Notes: generated from the letters alone by a model not told the origin. 64,000 bases of DNA from Nocardiopsis sp. FR4 (GCF_009830945.1 NZ_VWVV01000009.1:62001-126000); one strand, 5' to 3'; counted from the stretch's first letter, positions 27,515-36,689 are shown. Made by a program: numbers and translations.

Positions 27515-27556
27515 TCCCCGCCGGGGTGCGGCCCCCGTGGCGCCCTCCGGCGGGGA
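27515..27556. terminator. Probable terminator between converging genes
   Basis: TCCCCGCCGG and CCGGCGGGGA form a perfect 10-bp stem with a 22-base loop that can fold further. Located just after the sigma-factor stop (27566, minus strand). Confidence 0.5.
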
Positions 27557-27565
27557 GACGGACCG

Positions 27566-28414
27566 TCAGTTGCGCGCGGCGTCCGTTCCGACCTCCTTGC
27601 GCAGCTGCTCCAGCACACCGGCCAGGAGCCGGGACACGTGCATCTGGGAGTAGCCGAGGCGGTCGGCGATCTCGGACTGGGTGTGGTCGCCGAAGAACCG
27701 CAGCAGGAGGATCATGCGCTCCCGCTCGGGCAGGCGGGCCAGGGCGGGCTTGATCGACTCGCGTTCGACGACCCGTTCCAGCGCGGCGTCCTCACTGCCC
27801 AGGTGGTCCTCCAGGCGGGCGCCCTCCTGCCCGTCGGAGTCGGAGGAGTCCGGGGCGTCCAGGGACAGGGAGCGGTAGGACTCCGAGACCTGGGTGAGCT
27901 CGCTGATCTCGGACTCGGGCAGCCCCATCTCCTCCGCCAGTTCGGCGATGGTGGGGGTGCGCGCGTTCTTCTGCTGGAACTCCCCGGTGATGCGGCGGAG
28001 CTTGACGCGGTTCTCCTGGTGGCGCCTGGGCACGCGCACGGCCCAGGTGTGGTCCCGGAAGTGGCGCTTGATCTCGCCGGTGACGGTGGGCAGCAGGTAG
28101 GAGATGAACGGCTTGCCCCGGTCGGGGTCGTAGCCGCGCACGGCCTTGACCAGCCCGACCATGGCGGTCTGCTTCAGGTCCTCCAGCGGCTCGCCCCGCC
28201 CCCCGTAGCGGCGCGCGATCTTGTTGATGAGCGGCTGGTAGAGGACGACGACGCGTTCGCGCAGTCCGTCCGCCCGCGGGTCGTCCTCGTCGAGCTCCTT
28301 GAGCTCGGACAGCAGCTGCTCGGCGGAGACCTCCTCGGCCGGCTGACGCGGCCTCGGGATCACAGGCAGGTTGTCGGCAGTGTTCTGGGACACGGTGGAA
28401 GCGATAGCGGACAA
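27566..28414 (-). CDS. SigB/SigF-type alternative sigma factor
   Basis: A 282-residue sigma-70 group 3 factor. Region 2: VVLYQPLINKIARRYGGRGEPLEDLKQTAMVGLVKAVRGYDPDRGKPFISYLLPTVTGEIKRHFRDH in conserved order; then the family mark VRVPRRHQENRVKL; region 3; and region 4 with RLPERERMILLLRFFGDHTQSEIADRLGYSQMHVSRLL. Such factors direct stress, osmotic or differentiation regulons and are normally held by RsbW-type anti-sigma factors. Start is the TTG at 28414; a GTG 21 bases further in is possible and the ribosome site is poor for both. No anti-sigma gene is immediately linked, unlike the classical rsbV-rsbW-sigB order. Confidence 0.9.
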   Translation of the reverse strand: MSAIASTVSQNTADNLPVIPRPRQPAEEVSAEQLLSELKELDEDDPRADGLRERVVVLYQPLINKIARRYGGRGEPLEDLKQTAMVGLVKAVRGYDPDRGKPFISYLLPTVTGEIKRHFRDHTWAVRVPRRHQENRVKLRRITGEFQQKNARTPTIAELAEEMGLPESEISELTQVSESYRSLSLDAPDSSDSDGQEGARLEDHLGSEDAALERVVERESIKPALARLPERERMILLLRFFGDHTQSEIADRLGYSQMHVSRLLAGVLEQLRKEVGTDAARN

Positions 28415-28958
28415 GAGAAAACCCCCCGGTGCTCTGTCCTTTGTGTTCCTGGTATAGCTGCCTGGTTGGCAGGCCCCAGCGGTGTGCCACCCCTCACAGT
28501 CGGTGTCGGAAGACTGTTACCAAGTGGTGACCATCGTGGTGCGCACAGTACGTTCCCTCAGAAACGGCTTCAAAAGCCGTAGAGCAAAATTTTGTTGTCG
28601 TGCGGCAACTGTTTGCCACATATGCGCAGGTCAGAGCGGTTTTTTTCGAGGAAAACTCTCGCGTCAGCGACCTGTACCCCCGGTCGTCGAAGCGCGGCGG
28701 CCCTCCTCTGTCCCGCGAGGCGACCCATGCGTGCGCACTCCATCGGCATACCTCGAAGAGGAGGGACAAAACACCCCTTGCCTCCCTTTTCCGCAATGCG
28801 AACACATGTACGGAAATGATGTTCGCAGGATCGGCGGGGCCCACCGATCGTTTTCGGACAGGGGCCCGATGCCGTCCGTGGCCGGGGAGGACCGCCCGAA
28901 CAGCGAGGGGGCGCCCCGCGCCGTGCGCGGGACGCCCCGGTGTGCGGCAGCCGCCGGG
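28415..28958. other. Intergenic region with a terminator
   Basis: About 540 bases between the sigma-factor start and the RND exporter stop. Contains the sigma promoter, a lower-GC stretch near 28560-28680, and the exporter terminator at 28908-28938. No gene seen. Confidence 0.5.
28908..28938 (-). terminator. Terminator of the RND exporter gene
   Basis: A 14-position stem (GGGGCGCCCCGCGC with GCGCGGGACGCCCC) with one mismatch and a 3-base loop, 21 bases after the stop. Confidence 0.75.
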
Positions 28959-31900
28959 TCAGCCGACCGGCTGCCTGGCGCGCTCGGTCCGCGACTCCTT
29001 CTCCACGCCGGCGCCCCGGCGCGCGGCCCTGCGCTCGCGCCGGGCCCGGCGGCGGGCCGCGCCGCGCTGGCGGGTCCACTCCACCAGCTGGTAGAGGACC
29101 GGGACCAGGATCAGCGTGAGCAGGGTGGAGGTCACCAGGCCGCCGATCACCACGATCGCGACCGGGCCGGAGACGAACGCCCCGCCGCCGGCCAGCCCGG
29201 TGGCCATCGGCACCAGGGCGGCGATGGTGCCCGCCGCCGTCATGAGGATGGGCCGCAGACGGTGCCGGGCGCCCTCCACGATCGCCTCGCCGAGCGGCAT
29301 CCCCCGGTTCTGGTTCTGGTTGATCAGGTCCATCAGAACGATGGCGTTGGTGATCACGATGCCGATCAGCATGAGCATGCCGATCAGGGCGGCGGAGCCG
29401 ATCGGGGTTCCGGTCAGCATGAGCAGGCCCAGCGAACCGGTCGCGGCGAACGGGACCGAGATCAGCAGCATGAGCGGCTGCGCCAGGCTCTTGAACGTCG
29501 CCACCATGATCAGGTAGCAGATGACGATCGCGGCGAGCATCGCCAGCCCGAGCTGGGCGAAGCCCTCGGCCTGGTCCTGGCTCACCCCGCCCAGGCTGGC
29601 GGTGGCGCCCTCGGGCAGGTCCATCGAGTCCAGGGACCGGGTGATCTGCGCGCTGACCCCGCCCAGGTCGGAGGCGGTGGCCGTGGCCGACACGGTGGTG
29701 CTGGTCACCCCGTCGATGCGGGTGAGCTCCGGCGGCTGCCGGACCTCCTCCACGTCGGCGACCTCGCCCAGGGCCACCTCGCCCGCGGGCGTGGCCAGCG
29801 GCAGGTCCTCCAGCTCCCCGACCGTCTGCGGGGCGTCCTGGACGCGGATCACCACGTCGCGGCGGATGTCGTCGATGGTGGCGGTGCCCACGTTGCGGCC
29901 GTTGAAGGCGGCCGAGACCGCCTGGCCGACCGCGGCCTCGCTCAGGCCGCGCTCGGCGGCCTCCTCGCGGTCCACCCGCACCTCCAGGGCGGCCTGGGAG
30001 GCGGAGACGCCGCTGACCACGTCCTCGGCGCCCTCGATGCCCCTCAGCTCGTCCTCGACCATCGCCGCGGCCTCGGCCAGGGTGTCCTGGTCCTCGGCGG
30101 TGACGCGCACCTCGATGTCGGAACCGCCCATGCCGCCGCTGGAGTCCAGGCGCGGCTCGTACTCGGTGTCGAGTTCGGCGAACTCCGCGCGCAGCACCTC
30201 GCGGTTGCGCAGCTGGTCGGTGTCGGGGTCGGCGGTGACGGTGTAGTCGATCTGGTCGGCGCCGCCGCCCATCAGCGGGTTGCCGCCGACGTTGGTCTGG
30301 TAGCTGTCGACCCAGGCCATCCCGGCCAGGAGCTCCTCCACCTTGGCGGCCTCGGCGTCCGCGGCCGCCAGGGAGGTGCCGGGCTCCAGTTCCTGCACGA
30401 CGGTGTAGGTGTTCTGCTCGGCCTGGCCCATCCAGTCGGTCTCGGAGTTGAGCGCCATGGCGACCGTGCCGCCGAAGACCAGGACGGTCGCGGCCAGCGT
30501 GACGACCGTGGCGGTCCTGCGCCTGGTGGTGATCCAGCGGATGACGGGCAGGTAGGCGCGCTGGAGCACGGAGCGCCGCTCGCGCTCGTTCTGCTCGTGC
30601 TCGACCTCCTCCTGGGTGGCCCCGCCCACGTCCTTGGGCCGCATGAACCAGTAGCACAGCACCGGGGTGATGGTGAGCGCGACCACCAGCGAGCCCGCCA
30701 GCGCCAGGGCGCTGGTGACGGCGAACGGCGTGAAGATCTCGCCCGCCATGCCGCCGACGAAGGCCAGCGGCAGGAAGACCGCGATGGTGGCGAAGGAGGA
30801 GGAGGCCACGGCGACGGCGACCTCGCGCACGCCGTCCCTGACCGCCCTCATGCGCTCCTTGCCGTAGTCCATGTGGCGCCGGATGTTCTCCAGGACCACG
30901 ATGGAGTCGTCCACCACGCGGCCGATCGCGATGGTGATGGCCGCCAGGGTGAGCATGTTCAGGGTGAACCCGAAGGCCTGCATCCCCAGGAAGGCCACCA
31001 GGATCGACACCGGGATCGAGACGGCGACGACCAGCGTGGAGCGGATCGAGAACAGGAAGAAGAGGATCACCAGGACCGAGGCGGCCAGGCCGTAGGCGCC
31101 CGCCTCGAACATGTCCGTGATGGAGTCGTTGATGAAGGGCGCCTGGTCGAAGACCACGGAGACGTCGGTACCCGCCTCCAGGAGGTCGCCCCGCTCGTCC
31201 AGGACGGCCTGGACGCCGTCGGAGACGTCGACGGTGTTGCCGTCGGGGGTGGCCATGATCATCAGGGCGATGCTGGGCTCACCGTTGAGGCGGGCGATGC
31301 TGCTGGCCTCGTCGGTGACGAGTTCGACCTCGGCGACCTCGGAGAGCCGGACCGGCGGGGGCGGAGCGGCCTGGGCGGCACCGGCCATCGCGGCGGCCGG
31401 GTCGGTGCCCTGCGCGGCGGCGCTCTGCGAGGGCTGGATCCACAGCTCCTCGATCTGCTCCAGGGAGGTGTGCCGCTGGCCCGTGGTCACGCTCAGGCTC
31501 CGGCCGTCCTCCTCGACGGAGCCCCCGGCCATGAGCACGCCGCTGCCCTCGATCGCCTGGGCGAGGTCCTCGGCGGTCAGGCCTGCGTCGGCGAGCTCGT
31601 CCTCGTCCGGGGTGACCTGCACGGTCTGCTCGCGCACACCGCTCAGGTCGGCCGAGCGCACGCCGTCGACGGACTCCAGCTCGGGGATGAGCACGTTCTC
31701 GACGGTGGAGGCCATGGCCTGGTCGTCGCCGTCCTCGGAGCTGACGGCCAGGAGCATGACGGGGAACATGTCCGTGCTCATGGACATGACCGAGGTGTCG
31801 ACGCCCTCGGGGAGCATGGCCGCGACCTGGTCCACTGCGACCTGGGTCTCGCGGACCAGTGCGTCCTGGTCCCTGCCGTAGTCGAACTCCGCCATGATCT

Positions 31901-32171
31901 GGGCGGAACCCGTGCTGGAGGTGGAGGTGACGGTGGTGACGCCCTCCACGCCCTGCACGGCCTGTTCCAGGGGTTCGGTGACCTGCCCCTCCACCACCTG
32001 GGGTGTGGCGCCGGAGTAGTCGCCCGTGACCATCACCATCGGGAGCGAGACCTCGGGGAAAAGTTCGCGCTTGGCCGACACCGCGGCGAGGACGCCGAAG
32101 AAGACGACGGCGAGGGTGATGAGCAGCACCAGGGCGCGGTTGCCGAGTGAGATGACCGAGAGGCGGTTCAC
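28959..32171 (-). CDS. RND-family efflux permease
   Basis: A 1070-residue inner-membrane exporter of the AcrB/CzcA superfamily: N-terminal transmembrane segment (NRALVLLITLAVVFFGVLAA), porter-domain motifs with ELFPEVSLPMVMV and a second half that repeats the fold, and the paired acidic residues of the proton relay in AIGRVVDDSIVVLENI. Twelve hydrophobic segments are present. A highly basic C-terminus is cytoplasmic. GTG 32171 follows GGAGGGG by 8 bases; earlier in-frame starts add a Pro/His-rich stretch with no homology. No membrane-fusion partner gene is adjacent, as is usual in actinobacteria. Substrate unknown. Confidence 0.9.
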   Translation of the reverse strand: MNRLSVISLGNRALVLLITLAVVFFGVLAAVSAKRELFPEVSLPMVMVTGDYSGATPQVVEGQVTEPLEQAVQGVEGVTTVTSTSSTGSAQIMAEFDYGRDQDALVRETQVAVDQVAAMLPEGVDTSVMSMSTDMFPVMLLAVSSEDGDDQAMASTVENVLIPELESVDGVRSADLSGVREQTVQVTPDEDELADAGLTAEDLAQAIEGSGVLMAGGSVEEDGRSLSVTTGQRHTSLEQIEELWIQPSQSAAAQGTDPAAAMAGAAQAAPPPPVRLSEVAEVELVTDEASSIARLNGEPSIALMIMATPDGNTVDVSDGVQAVLDERGDLLEAGTDVSVVFDQAPFINDSITDMFEAGAYGLAASVLVILFFLFSIRSTLVVAVSIPVSILVAFLGMQAFGFTLNMLTLAAITIAIGRVVDDSIVVLENIRRHMDYGKERMRAVRDGVREVAVAVASSSFATIAVFLPLAFVGGMAGEIFTPFAVTSALALAGSLVVALTITPVLCYWFMRPKDVGGATQEEVEHEQNERERRSVLQRAYLPVIRWITTRRRTATVVTLAATVLVFGGTVAMALNSETDWMGQAEQNTYTVVQELEPGTSLAAADAEAAKVEELLAGMAWVDSYQTNVGGNPLMGGGADQIDYTVTADPDTDQLRNREVLRAEFAELDTEYEPRLDSSGGMGGSDIEVRVTAEDQDTLAEAAAMVEDELRGIEGAEDVVSGVSASQAALEVRVDREEAAERGLSEAAVGQAVSAAFNGRNVGTATIDDIRRDVVIRVQDAPQTVGELEDLPLATPAGEVALGEVADVEEVRQPPELTRIDGVTSTTVSATATASDLGGVSAQITRSLDSMDLPEGATASLGGVSQDQAEGFAQLGLAMLAAIVICYLIMVATFKSLAQPLMLLISVPFAATGSLGLLMLTGTPIGSAALIGMLMLIGIVITNAIVLMDLINQNQNRGMPLGEAIVEGARHRLRPILMTAAGTIAALVPMATGLAGGGAFVSGPVAIVVIGGLVTSTLLTLILVPVLYQLVEWTRQRGAARRRARRERRAARRGAGVEKESRTERARQPVG

Positions 32172-32855
32172 GTGCGCGCCCCCTCCGTGCCGGTGGCGGC
32201 GGTCTCCGCCCGGTGGCGGCCCGTGGCACGGGCGCTTGCGGCCGTTCTGGACATGAGAGGTTCTCACTCCTAGCTTCGCTGCGGACCACGGCGGGCCGGG
32301 CCATGGGGCTGCGGGCCATGGCCGTGCCGCGCGTGGTGGGTGTCGTCCAGCGTGTGTCGGGTGCCCGTCGGAACACACGTCGCGCACGGCTCCGGCCGGG
32401 CGGTGGGCGTGTGGTGGTGTGGAAGGTGTGCGTCCGCGAGGCGCGGGGCGGCCGTGTCAGCCGCGTGCTCCGGGCCGCGCGGGCCCGTCGGGCGCACTAC
32501 TCACCATACGTCGCGTTATATCGGGAGTTCTGCCTCCCCTGCCGGTTTCCGGGGGACTCTCAGGGTCGCGTCAGCCTTCTGTCAGGGGGCTTCCTGACCA
32601 AAGTCGGGGGACTCATCCCTTAGTCGGAGTCCGTGTGGTGTCCGAAAACGGTGAGGTGCGTCTTTTCGCGGGCGCGGCGCGGCCTCGCGGGTAAGGGACG
32701 TCACAGTCGCGGTTTCCGGTCCCACCGGGGAGCGGAGCCCTGAGGGGCGAGGAGCGCGTCGGGGCCGAAGGAATCGGTCTGTGGACAACCGGGAGAGGGG
32801 CCCTGTGCTCGGACATCCTGAGGGTGTGGGACCGGACCGCCAGCGGCGTCAACCC
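32172..32855. other. Intergenic region
   Basis: About 680 bases between the RND gene start and the CmtR-like stop, holding the RND promoter. A short dyad GTCAGG/CCTGAC occurs at 32581-32598. No supported gene; ORFs are Arg-rich shadows. Confidence 0.5.
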
Positions 32856-33191
32856 TCAGCCGGCCCGCCGCTCCCCCTCCTCCACCGGGGCGTGGGGCTG
32901 GGCGGTGCCCCAGACCACGCCCAGCAGGTCCTCCAGGGCGTGGGCGAGGGAGTCGTCCACGAGGGCGTAGCTCACCTGGCGACCCCGGGCGGAGGTGCGC
33001 ACCAGGCCGCAGTCACGCAGACAGGCGAGGTGGTTGGAGACGTTCTGCCGGGTCAGGCCCAGTTGCTCGGCCAGCCCGGCGGGGTAGTGGGGACCGTCGA
33101 GGAGCGCCAGGAGCAGGCGGCACCGGGTGGGGTCGGCCAGGGCGCGGCCGAGTCTGTGGATGGCGGACAGGCGCTGCTCGGAAGTCAACAT
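32856..33191 (-). CDS. CmtR-like ArsR-family metal repressor
   Basis: A 111-residue repressor that resembles Mycobacterium tuberculosis CmtR along its length: RLGRALADPTRCRLLLALLDG, GLTRQNVSNHLACLRDCGLV, GRQVSYALVD. CmtR binds Cd(II)/Pb(II) through Cys57, Cys61 and Cys102; the first two are kept (LACLRDC) while the C-terminal one appears as His (AQPH). ATG 33191 is chosen because MLTSEQ aligns with the CmtR start; an ATG at 33200 abuts the operator. Neither has a ribosome site, so the transcript may be leaderless. Divergent from the CDF exporter gene; two dyads lie between them. Confidence 0.85.
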   Translation of the reverse strand: MLTSEQRLSAIHRLGRALADPTRCRLLLALLDGPHYPAGLAEQLGLTRQNVSNHLACLRDCGLVRTSARGRQVSYALVDDSLAHALEDLLGVVWGTAQPHAPVEEGERRAG

Positions 33192-33202
33192 GAAAATCAT
33201 TG

Positions 33203-33235
33203 TACAGCTTTTGCTGTATGGACAGTCCAGACTGT
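33203..33235. promoter_or_regulatory. Two adjacent dyads, probable CmtR-type operators
   Basis: TACAGC-TTTT-GCTGTA (33203-33218) and ACAGTC-CA-GACTGT (33222-33235) are both perfect inverted repeats, in an AT-rich patch between the divergent repressor and CDF genes. They overlap the presumed repressor promoter and lie upstream of the CDF start at 33302. Confidence 0.75.
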
Positions 33236-33301
33236 ATAAACAGTGAAGGCTGAATCAGGAGTGCCGCCGGAAGCGGCGGGCGAGAGCGGGACGGGGGACC
33301 G

Positions 33302-34222
33302 ATGGGCGCAGGACACGGCCACGGACACGGGCACGGGGTCACCGCGGGAGCGGCCAACAGCAGACGTCTGGCGGCGGTCCTGGCGATGATGCTCGCCGTC
33401 GCCGTGGTCCAGGTGCTCGGCGCGGCCCTCAGCGGCAGCCTGGCCCTGCTCGCCGACGCCGGGCACACCGTCACCGACTCCTTCGGGGTGGCCCTGGCCC
33501 TGGCCGCGGTGTGGGTCGCCGCGCGGCCCGCCACCAACCGGAGCACCTTCGGCTACCAGCGCGCGGAGATCCTCGCCGCCGCCGTCAACGCGCTGGTGCT
33601 GTTCGTCCTGTGCGCGTTCATCGTGGTGGAGGCGGTGGAACGGCTGCAAAGGCCCGCCGACGTGTCCGGCGCCGGGATGGTCGTGGTCGCCGCCGTCGGC
33701 CTGGTCGTCAACGTCGGCGCGCTGTTCGTGCTGCGCTCGGGCGCCCGGGAGAGCCTCAACGTCAAGGGGGCCTACCTGGAGGTCGTGGGTGACGCCCTGG
33801 CCTCGGTCGGGGTCATCGCGGGCGGGGCCGTGGTCTGGTTCACCGGATGGACCCGGGTGGACACCCTGGTGTCACTGGGCATCGCCGCGATCATCGTCCC
33901 CCGGGCCTGGGCTCTGCTGCGCGAGGCCGTGCACATCCTGTTGGAGGCCGCCCCCAAGGACATGGACCTGGCGGAGGTGCGCGACCACCTGCTCGGACAC
34001 CCCGCGGTGCTCGACGTACACGACCTGCACGCGTGGACGATCACCTCCGGGGTGCCCGTGATGTCGGCGCACGTGGTGGTGGCCGAGGAACACCTGGGCG
34101 ACAGCGGCCGGATGCTGGACGAACTTCACGCCTGCCTCACCGGCCACTTCGACGTCGAGCACTCCACCCTGCAACTCGAACCGCCCGGCCACGCCGAACA
34201 CGAGGGCGCCCGGCACGCCTGA
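33302..34222 (+). CDS. CDF-family divalent-metal exporter
   Basis: A 306-residue cation diffusion facilitator that should export Zn(II), Cd(II) or Co(II) in exchange for protons. N-terminal His/Gly repeats (GHGHGHGHG), six transmembrane segments, the first metal site ADAGHTVTD (H-x3-D) in helix 2, and the second site in helix 5, here YLEVVGD with Glu at the place of the usual His. The cytoplasmic C-terminal domain has HDLHAWTITSG and ends His-rich. ATG 33302 starts right after the operator region. Control by the divergent CmtR-like protein fits a cadmium/lead or zinc detoxification module. Confidence 0.9.
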   Translation: MGAGHGHGHGHGVTAGAANSRRLAAVLAMMLAVAVVQVLGAALSGSLALLADAGHTVTDSFGVALALAAVWVAARPATNRSTFGYQRAEILAAAVNALVLFVLCAFIVVEAVERLQRPADVSGAGMVVVAAVGLVVNVGALFVLRSGARESLNVKGAYLEVVGDALASVGVIAGGAVVWFTGWTRVDTLVSLGIAAIIVPRAWALLREAVHILLEAAPKDMDLAEVRDHLLGHPAVLDVHDLHAWTITSGVPVMSAHVVVAEEHLGDSGRMLDELHACLTGHFDVEHSTLQLEPPGHAEHEGARHA

Positions 34223-34403
34223 GAAGGCGTTCTCCGGCGTTCCCGTCCCTCCCGCCCGTCCGGCTCCCCGGTTCCGGAACGGCGTCCCGCCACGGGCACC
34301 TCAGCAGTCACCACCGGGGATTACGATGCTGGGCGGGCCGTCGACGTGCCACGATCGGAACGTTCTGGCACAATTCCACGCGGCCAGCCGACAAGGAGGA
34401 ACC

Positions 34404-34436
34404 GTGGCAGCCTTCCCCACCCCCGGACAGCGGTGA
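34404..34436 (+). CDS. Leader peptide coupled to trkH
   Basis: A 10-residue ORF (MAAFPTPGQR) with the strongest ribosome site in the region (AAGGAGG, 4 bases before the GTG). Its TGA overlaps the GTG start of the trkH-type gene as GTGA. The trkH start itself has no good ribosome site, so translation by coupling is likely. Confidence 0.5.
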   Translation: MAAFPTPGQR

Positions 34437-35887
34437 GTACGCGACCGCCGAGAGCGGGCACCCGCGTCGTTCGCGGAATGCTGCACAGCTGGCGCCTTCC
34501 CCGCCGGACGGCCCGGATGCGGCTGCGGATGCGGCTGGACTCGCGCTCCACCCGGGAGCCCCGGGGCTGGCGCAAGCCGGCCCGGGTCTTCCTCATGGCC
34601 TTCATCGCCGTGGACCTGGTGGGCACCGGTCTGCTGATGACCCCGCTGGCCACCACCGGCCCCGAGGGGCTGACCTTCGTCGAGGCCTTCTTCAGCGCCA
34701 CCACCTCGCTCGCGGTCTGCGGGCTGAGCGTGATCAGCGTCGGCAACGACCTCAACGGCTTCGGCCAGGGGATCCTCCTGGTCCTCATGCAGGCCGGGGG
34801 CATGGGCATCATGACCCTGGCCTCGCTGCTGGGCACCGCGATGGTCCACCGCTTCGGGCTGCGCATGCAGCTCAACGTGCAGGCCGAGACCCGCAGCCTG
34901 TGGGTGGGCGACGTGCGCGGCGTGGTCAGCCGGGTGGCGATCATCTTCCTGACCCTGCAGGGGATCACGTTCCTGCTGATCACCCCGCGGATGTGGCTGG
35001 GCTACGACATGCCCTTCGGGGAGGCCGTCTACTCGGGCTTCTTCCACTCGATCTCGGCCTTCAACAACGCCGGCCTGTCCCTGTACGACGACAGCATGAC
35101 CCGCTTCTCCGGCGACGCGTTCATCCTGCTGCCGGTGGCCTTCGCGGTGATCCTCGGCGGAATCGGCTTCCCGGTCCTGATGGAGCTGCGCCGTCAGTTC
35201 CGCACCCCGCGGTTGTGGAGCCTGCACACCAAGCTCACGGTCACCACCGCCTCGATCCTGTTCGTGGCGGGCGCGATCGTGATCACCGGACTGGAGTGGA
35301 ACAACCCCGCCACGCTCGGCCAGCTGCACTGGTGGGCCCGGCTCACCGACGGCTTCTTCCACGGCGTGATGCCCCGCAGCGGCGGCCTCAACGTCGTGGA
35401 CACCGGACAGATGGGGGACGCCACGCTGCTGGTGACGATCATGCTCATGTTCGTCGGCAACGGCAGCGCCGGAACGGCCGGGGGCATCAAGGTGGCCACC
35501 CTCGCCGTGATCTTCCTGGTCGTGTGGGCCGAGGTGCGCGCCCAGGACAAGGTGCACGTGTACGGCCGCCAGCTCTCGCCCGAGGTGGTCCGGCAGTCGC
35601 TGAGCCTGGTGTTCCTGTCCGCGACGGTGGTGGCCTTCACCACGGTCCTGCTGGTGCGCACCACGGAGTTCGGTCTGATGCCGATCATGTTCGAGGTGGT
35701 ATCGGCCGTGGGCGTGGTCGGCCTGTCCACCGGCATCACCCCGGACCTGCCCCCGTGGACGCAGACCCTGCTGGCCATCCTCATGGTGGCCGGGCGCATC
35801 GGTCCCATCACCTTCGTGACGGCGCTCGCCTTCCGCGACCGCCCTCGTCGCTACGATCTCGCCAAGGCGCGGCCGATCATCGGCTGA
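34433..35887 (+). CDS. trkH: TrkH/KtrB-type potassium uptake membrane subunit
   Basis: A 484-residue potassium transporter pore protein: after a basic N-terminus come four repeated M1-P-M2 units with selectivity-loop sequences such as SATTSLAVCGLS, SISAFNNAGLS, GVMPRSGGLN and SAVGVVGLSTGI. A conserved GNGSAGTAGGIKVAT segment precedes the third membrane part. It works with the peripheral TrkA-type protein encoded 28 bases downstream. GTG 34433 is chosen because it overlaps the leader peptide stop and similarity begins soon after. Likely role: potassium uptake in osmotic adaptation. Confidence 0.9.
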   Translation: MSTRPPRAGTRVVRGMLHSWRLPRRTARMRLRMRLDSRSTREPRGWRKPARVFLMAFIAVDLVGTGLLMTPLATTGPEGLTFVEAFFSATTSLAVCGLSVISVGNDLNGFGQGILLVLMQAGGMGIMTLASLLGTAMVHRFGLRMQLNVQAETRSLWVGDVRGVVSRVAIIFLTLQGITFLLITPRMWLGYDMPFGEAVYSGFFHSISAFNNAGLSLYDDSMTRFSGDAFILLPVAFAVILGGIGFPVLMELRRQFRTPRLWSLHTKLTVTTASILFVAGAIVITGLEWNNPATLGQLHWWARLTDGFFHGVMPRSGGLNVVDTGQMGDATLLVTIMLMFVGNGSAGTAGGIKVATLAVIFLVVWAEVRAQDKVHVYGRQLSPEVVRQSLSLVFLSATVVAFTTVLLVRTTEFGLMPIMFEVVSAVGVVGLSTGITPDLPPWTQTLLAILMVAGRIGPITFVTALAFRDRPRRYDLAKARPIIG

Positions 35888-35915
35888 GCCCTCCGGCACA
35901 GAAAGGCAGGACCCC

Positions 35916-36587
35916 GTGCAGCAGCACAGGAGACCCACCGACAAACGCGTCCTGGTCATCGGTCTGGGCCGGTTCGGCAGCTCGCTGGCCCTGGAACTGG
36001 TCAGCCGCGGGTGGGAGGTGCTGGGCGTCGACTCCAGCCCGCGCATGGTCCAGACCTACGCCGACGCCCTCACCCACACCGTGATCGCCGACGCCACCGA
36101 CGAGGAGGCGCTGCGCCAGGTGGGAGCCGGGCAGTTCCAGCGGGCCGTGGTGGCCATCGGCAGCCACCTGGAGGAGAGCATCCTGGCCACCTCCCAGCTG
36201 GTGGACATGGGGGTGTCCAACATCTGGGCCAAGGCCACGAGCCGTCGGCACGGCCGGATCCTGGAGCAGGTGGGCGCCCACCACGTGGTGCTGCCCGAGC
36301 ACGACATGGGTGAGCGCGTGGCGCACTTGCTGTCGGGCCGGATGCTCGACTACGTGGAGCTGGAGGAGGGCTTCTCCCTGGGCAAGACCAAGGCCCCGCG
36401 AGCGCTGATCGGCAAGACCCTGCGCGAGACGGGGGTGCGCCAGCAGTACGGCATCACCGTGGTGTCGGTGAAGCGGCTGGGCGAGGAGTTCACCTACGCC
36501 ACCCAGGAGACGGTGCTGAACAAGGGCGACGTGATCGTGGTCGCGGGCCGGACCGACGACGTGGAGCGGTTCTCGGAGTCCACCTGA
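35916..36587 (+). CDS. trkA: TrkA/KtrA-type RCK regulator
   Basis: A 223-residue cytoplasmic regulator. RCK_N domain with the nucleotide-binding VLVIGLGRFGSSLALEL and an acidic end of strand 2 (VDSSP), DATDEEALRQVG, and IGSHLEESILAT; then an RCK_C domain (ALIGKTLRETGVRQQYGITVVSVKR, LNKGDVIVVAG). It gates the TrkH-type pore in response to NAD(H) or ATP/ADP. GTG 35916 is preceded by AAAGGCAGG. In an operon with trkH. Confidence 0.92.
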   Translation: MQQHRRPTDKRVLVIGLGRFGSSLALELVSRGWEVLGVDSSPRMVQTYADALTHTVIADATDEEALRQVGAGQFQRAVVAIGSHLEESILATSQLVDMGVSNIWAKATSRRHGRILEQVGAHHVVLPEHDMGERVAHLLSGRMLDYVELEEGFSLGKTKAPRALIGKTLRETGVRQQYGITVVSVKRLGEEFTYATQETVLNKGDVIVVAGRTDDVERFSEST

Positions 36588-36607
36588 GCCCCGTCCGGCA
36601 CGGCGTT

Positions 36608-36634
36608 CCCCCGCGGGCACGGCTCCTGCGGGGG
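36608..36634. terminator. Terminator of the trkH-trkA operon
   Basis: CCCCCGCGGG pairs with CCTGCGGGGG over 10 positions (one G-U) with a 7-base loop, 21 bases after the trkA stop. Confidence 0.65.
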
Positions 36635-36654
36635 TACCCCGCCAAACGGACAAA

Positions 36655-36674
36655 TTGACAACCGTTTTCATTAT
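36655..36674. promoter_or_regulatory. Probable Zur box upstream of the zinc-binding protein gene
   Basis: TTGACAACCGTTTTCATTAT lies 16 bases before the ATG at 36690 and resembles the actinobacterial Zur consensus built around GAAAATnATTTTCA. It is the most AT-rich patch nearby. Assignment rests on resemblance and on the gene it precedes. Confidence 0.6.
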
Positions 36675-36689
36675 CCCGAGAATTGACCC

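Noticed and set aside
28482-32150. Plus-strand ORF of 1222 residues
   Set aside because: Antisense to the RND exporter; no recognisable domain.
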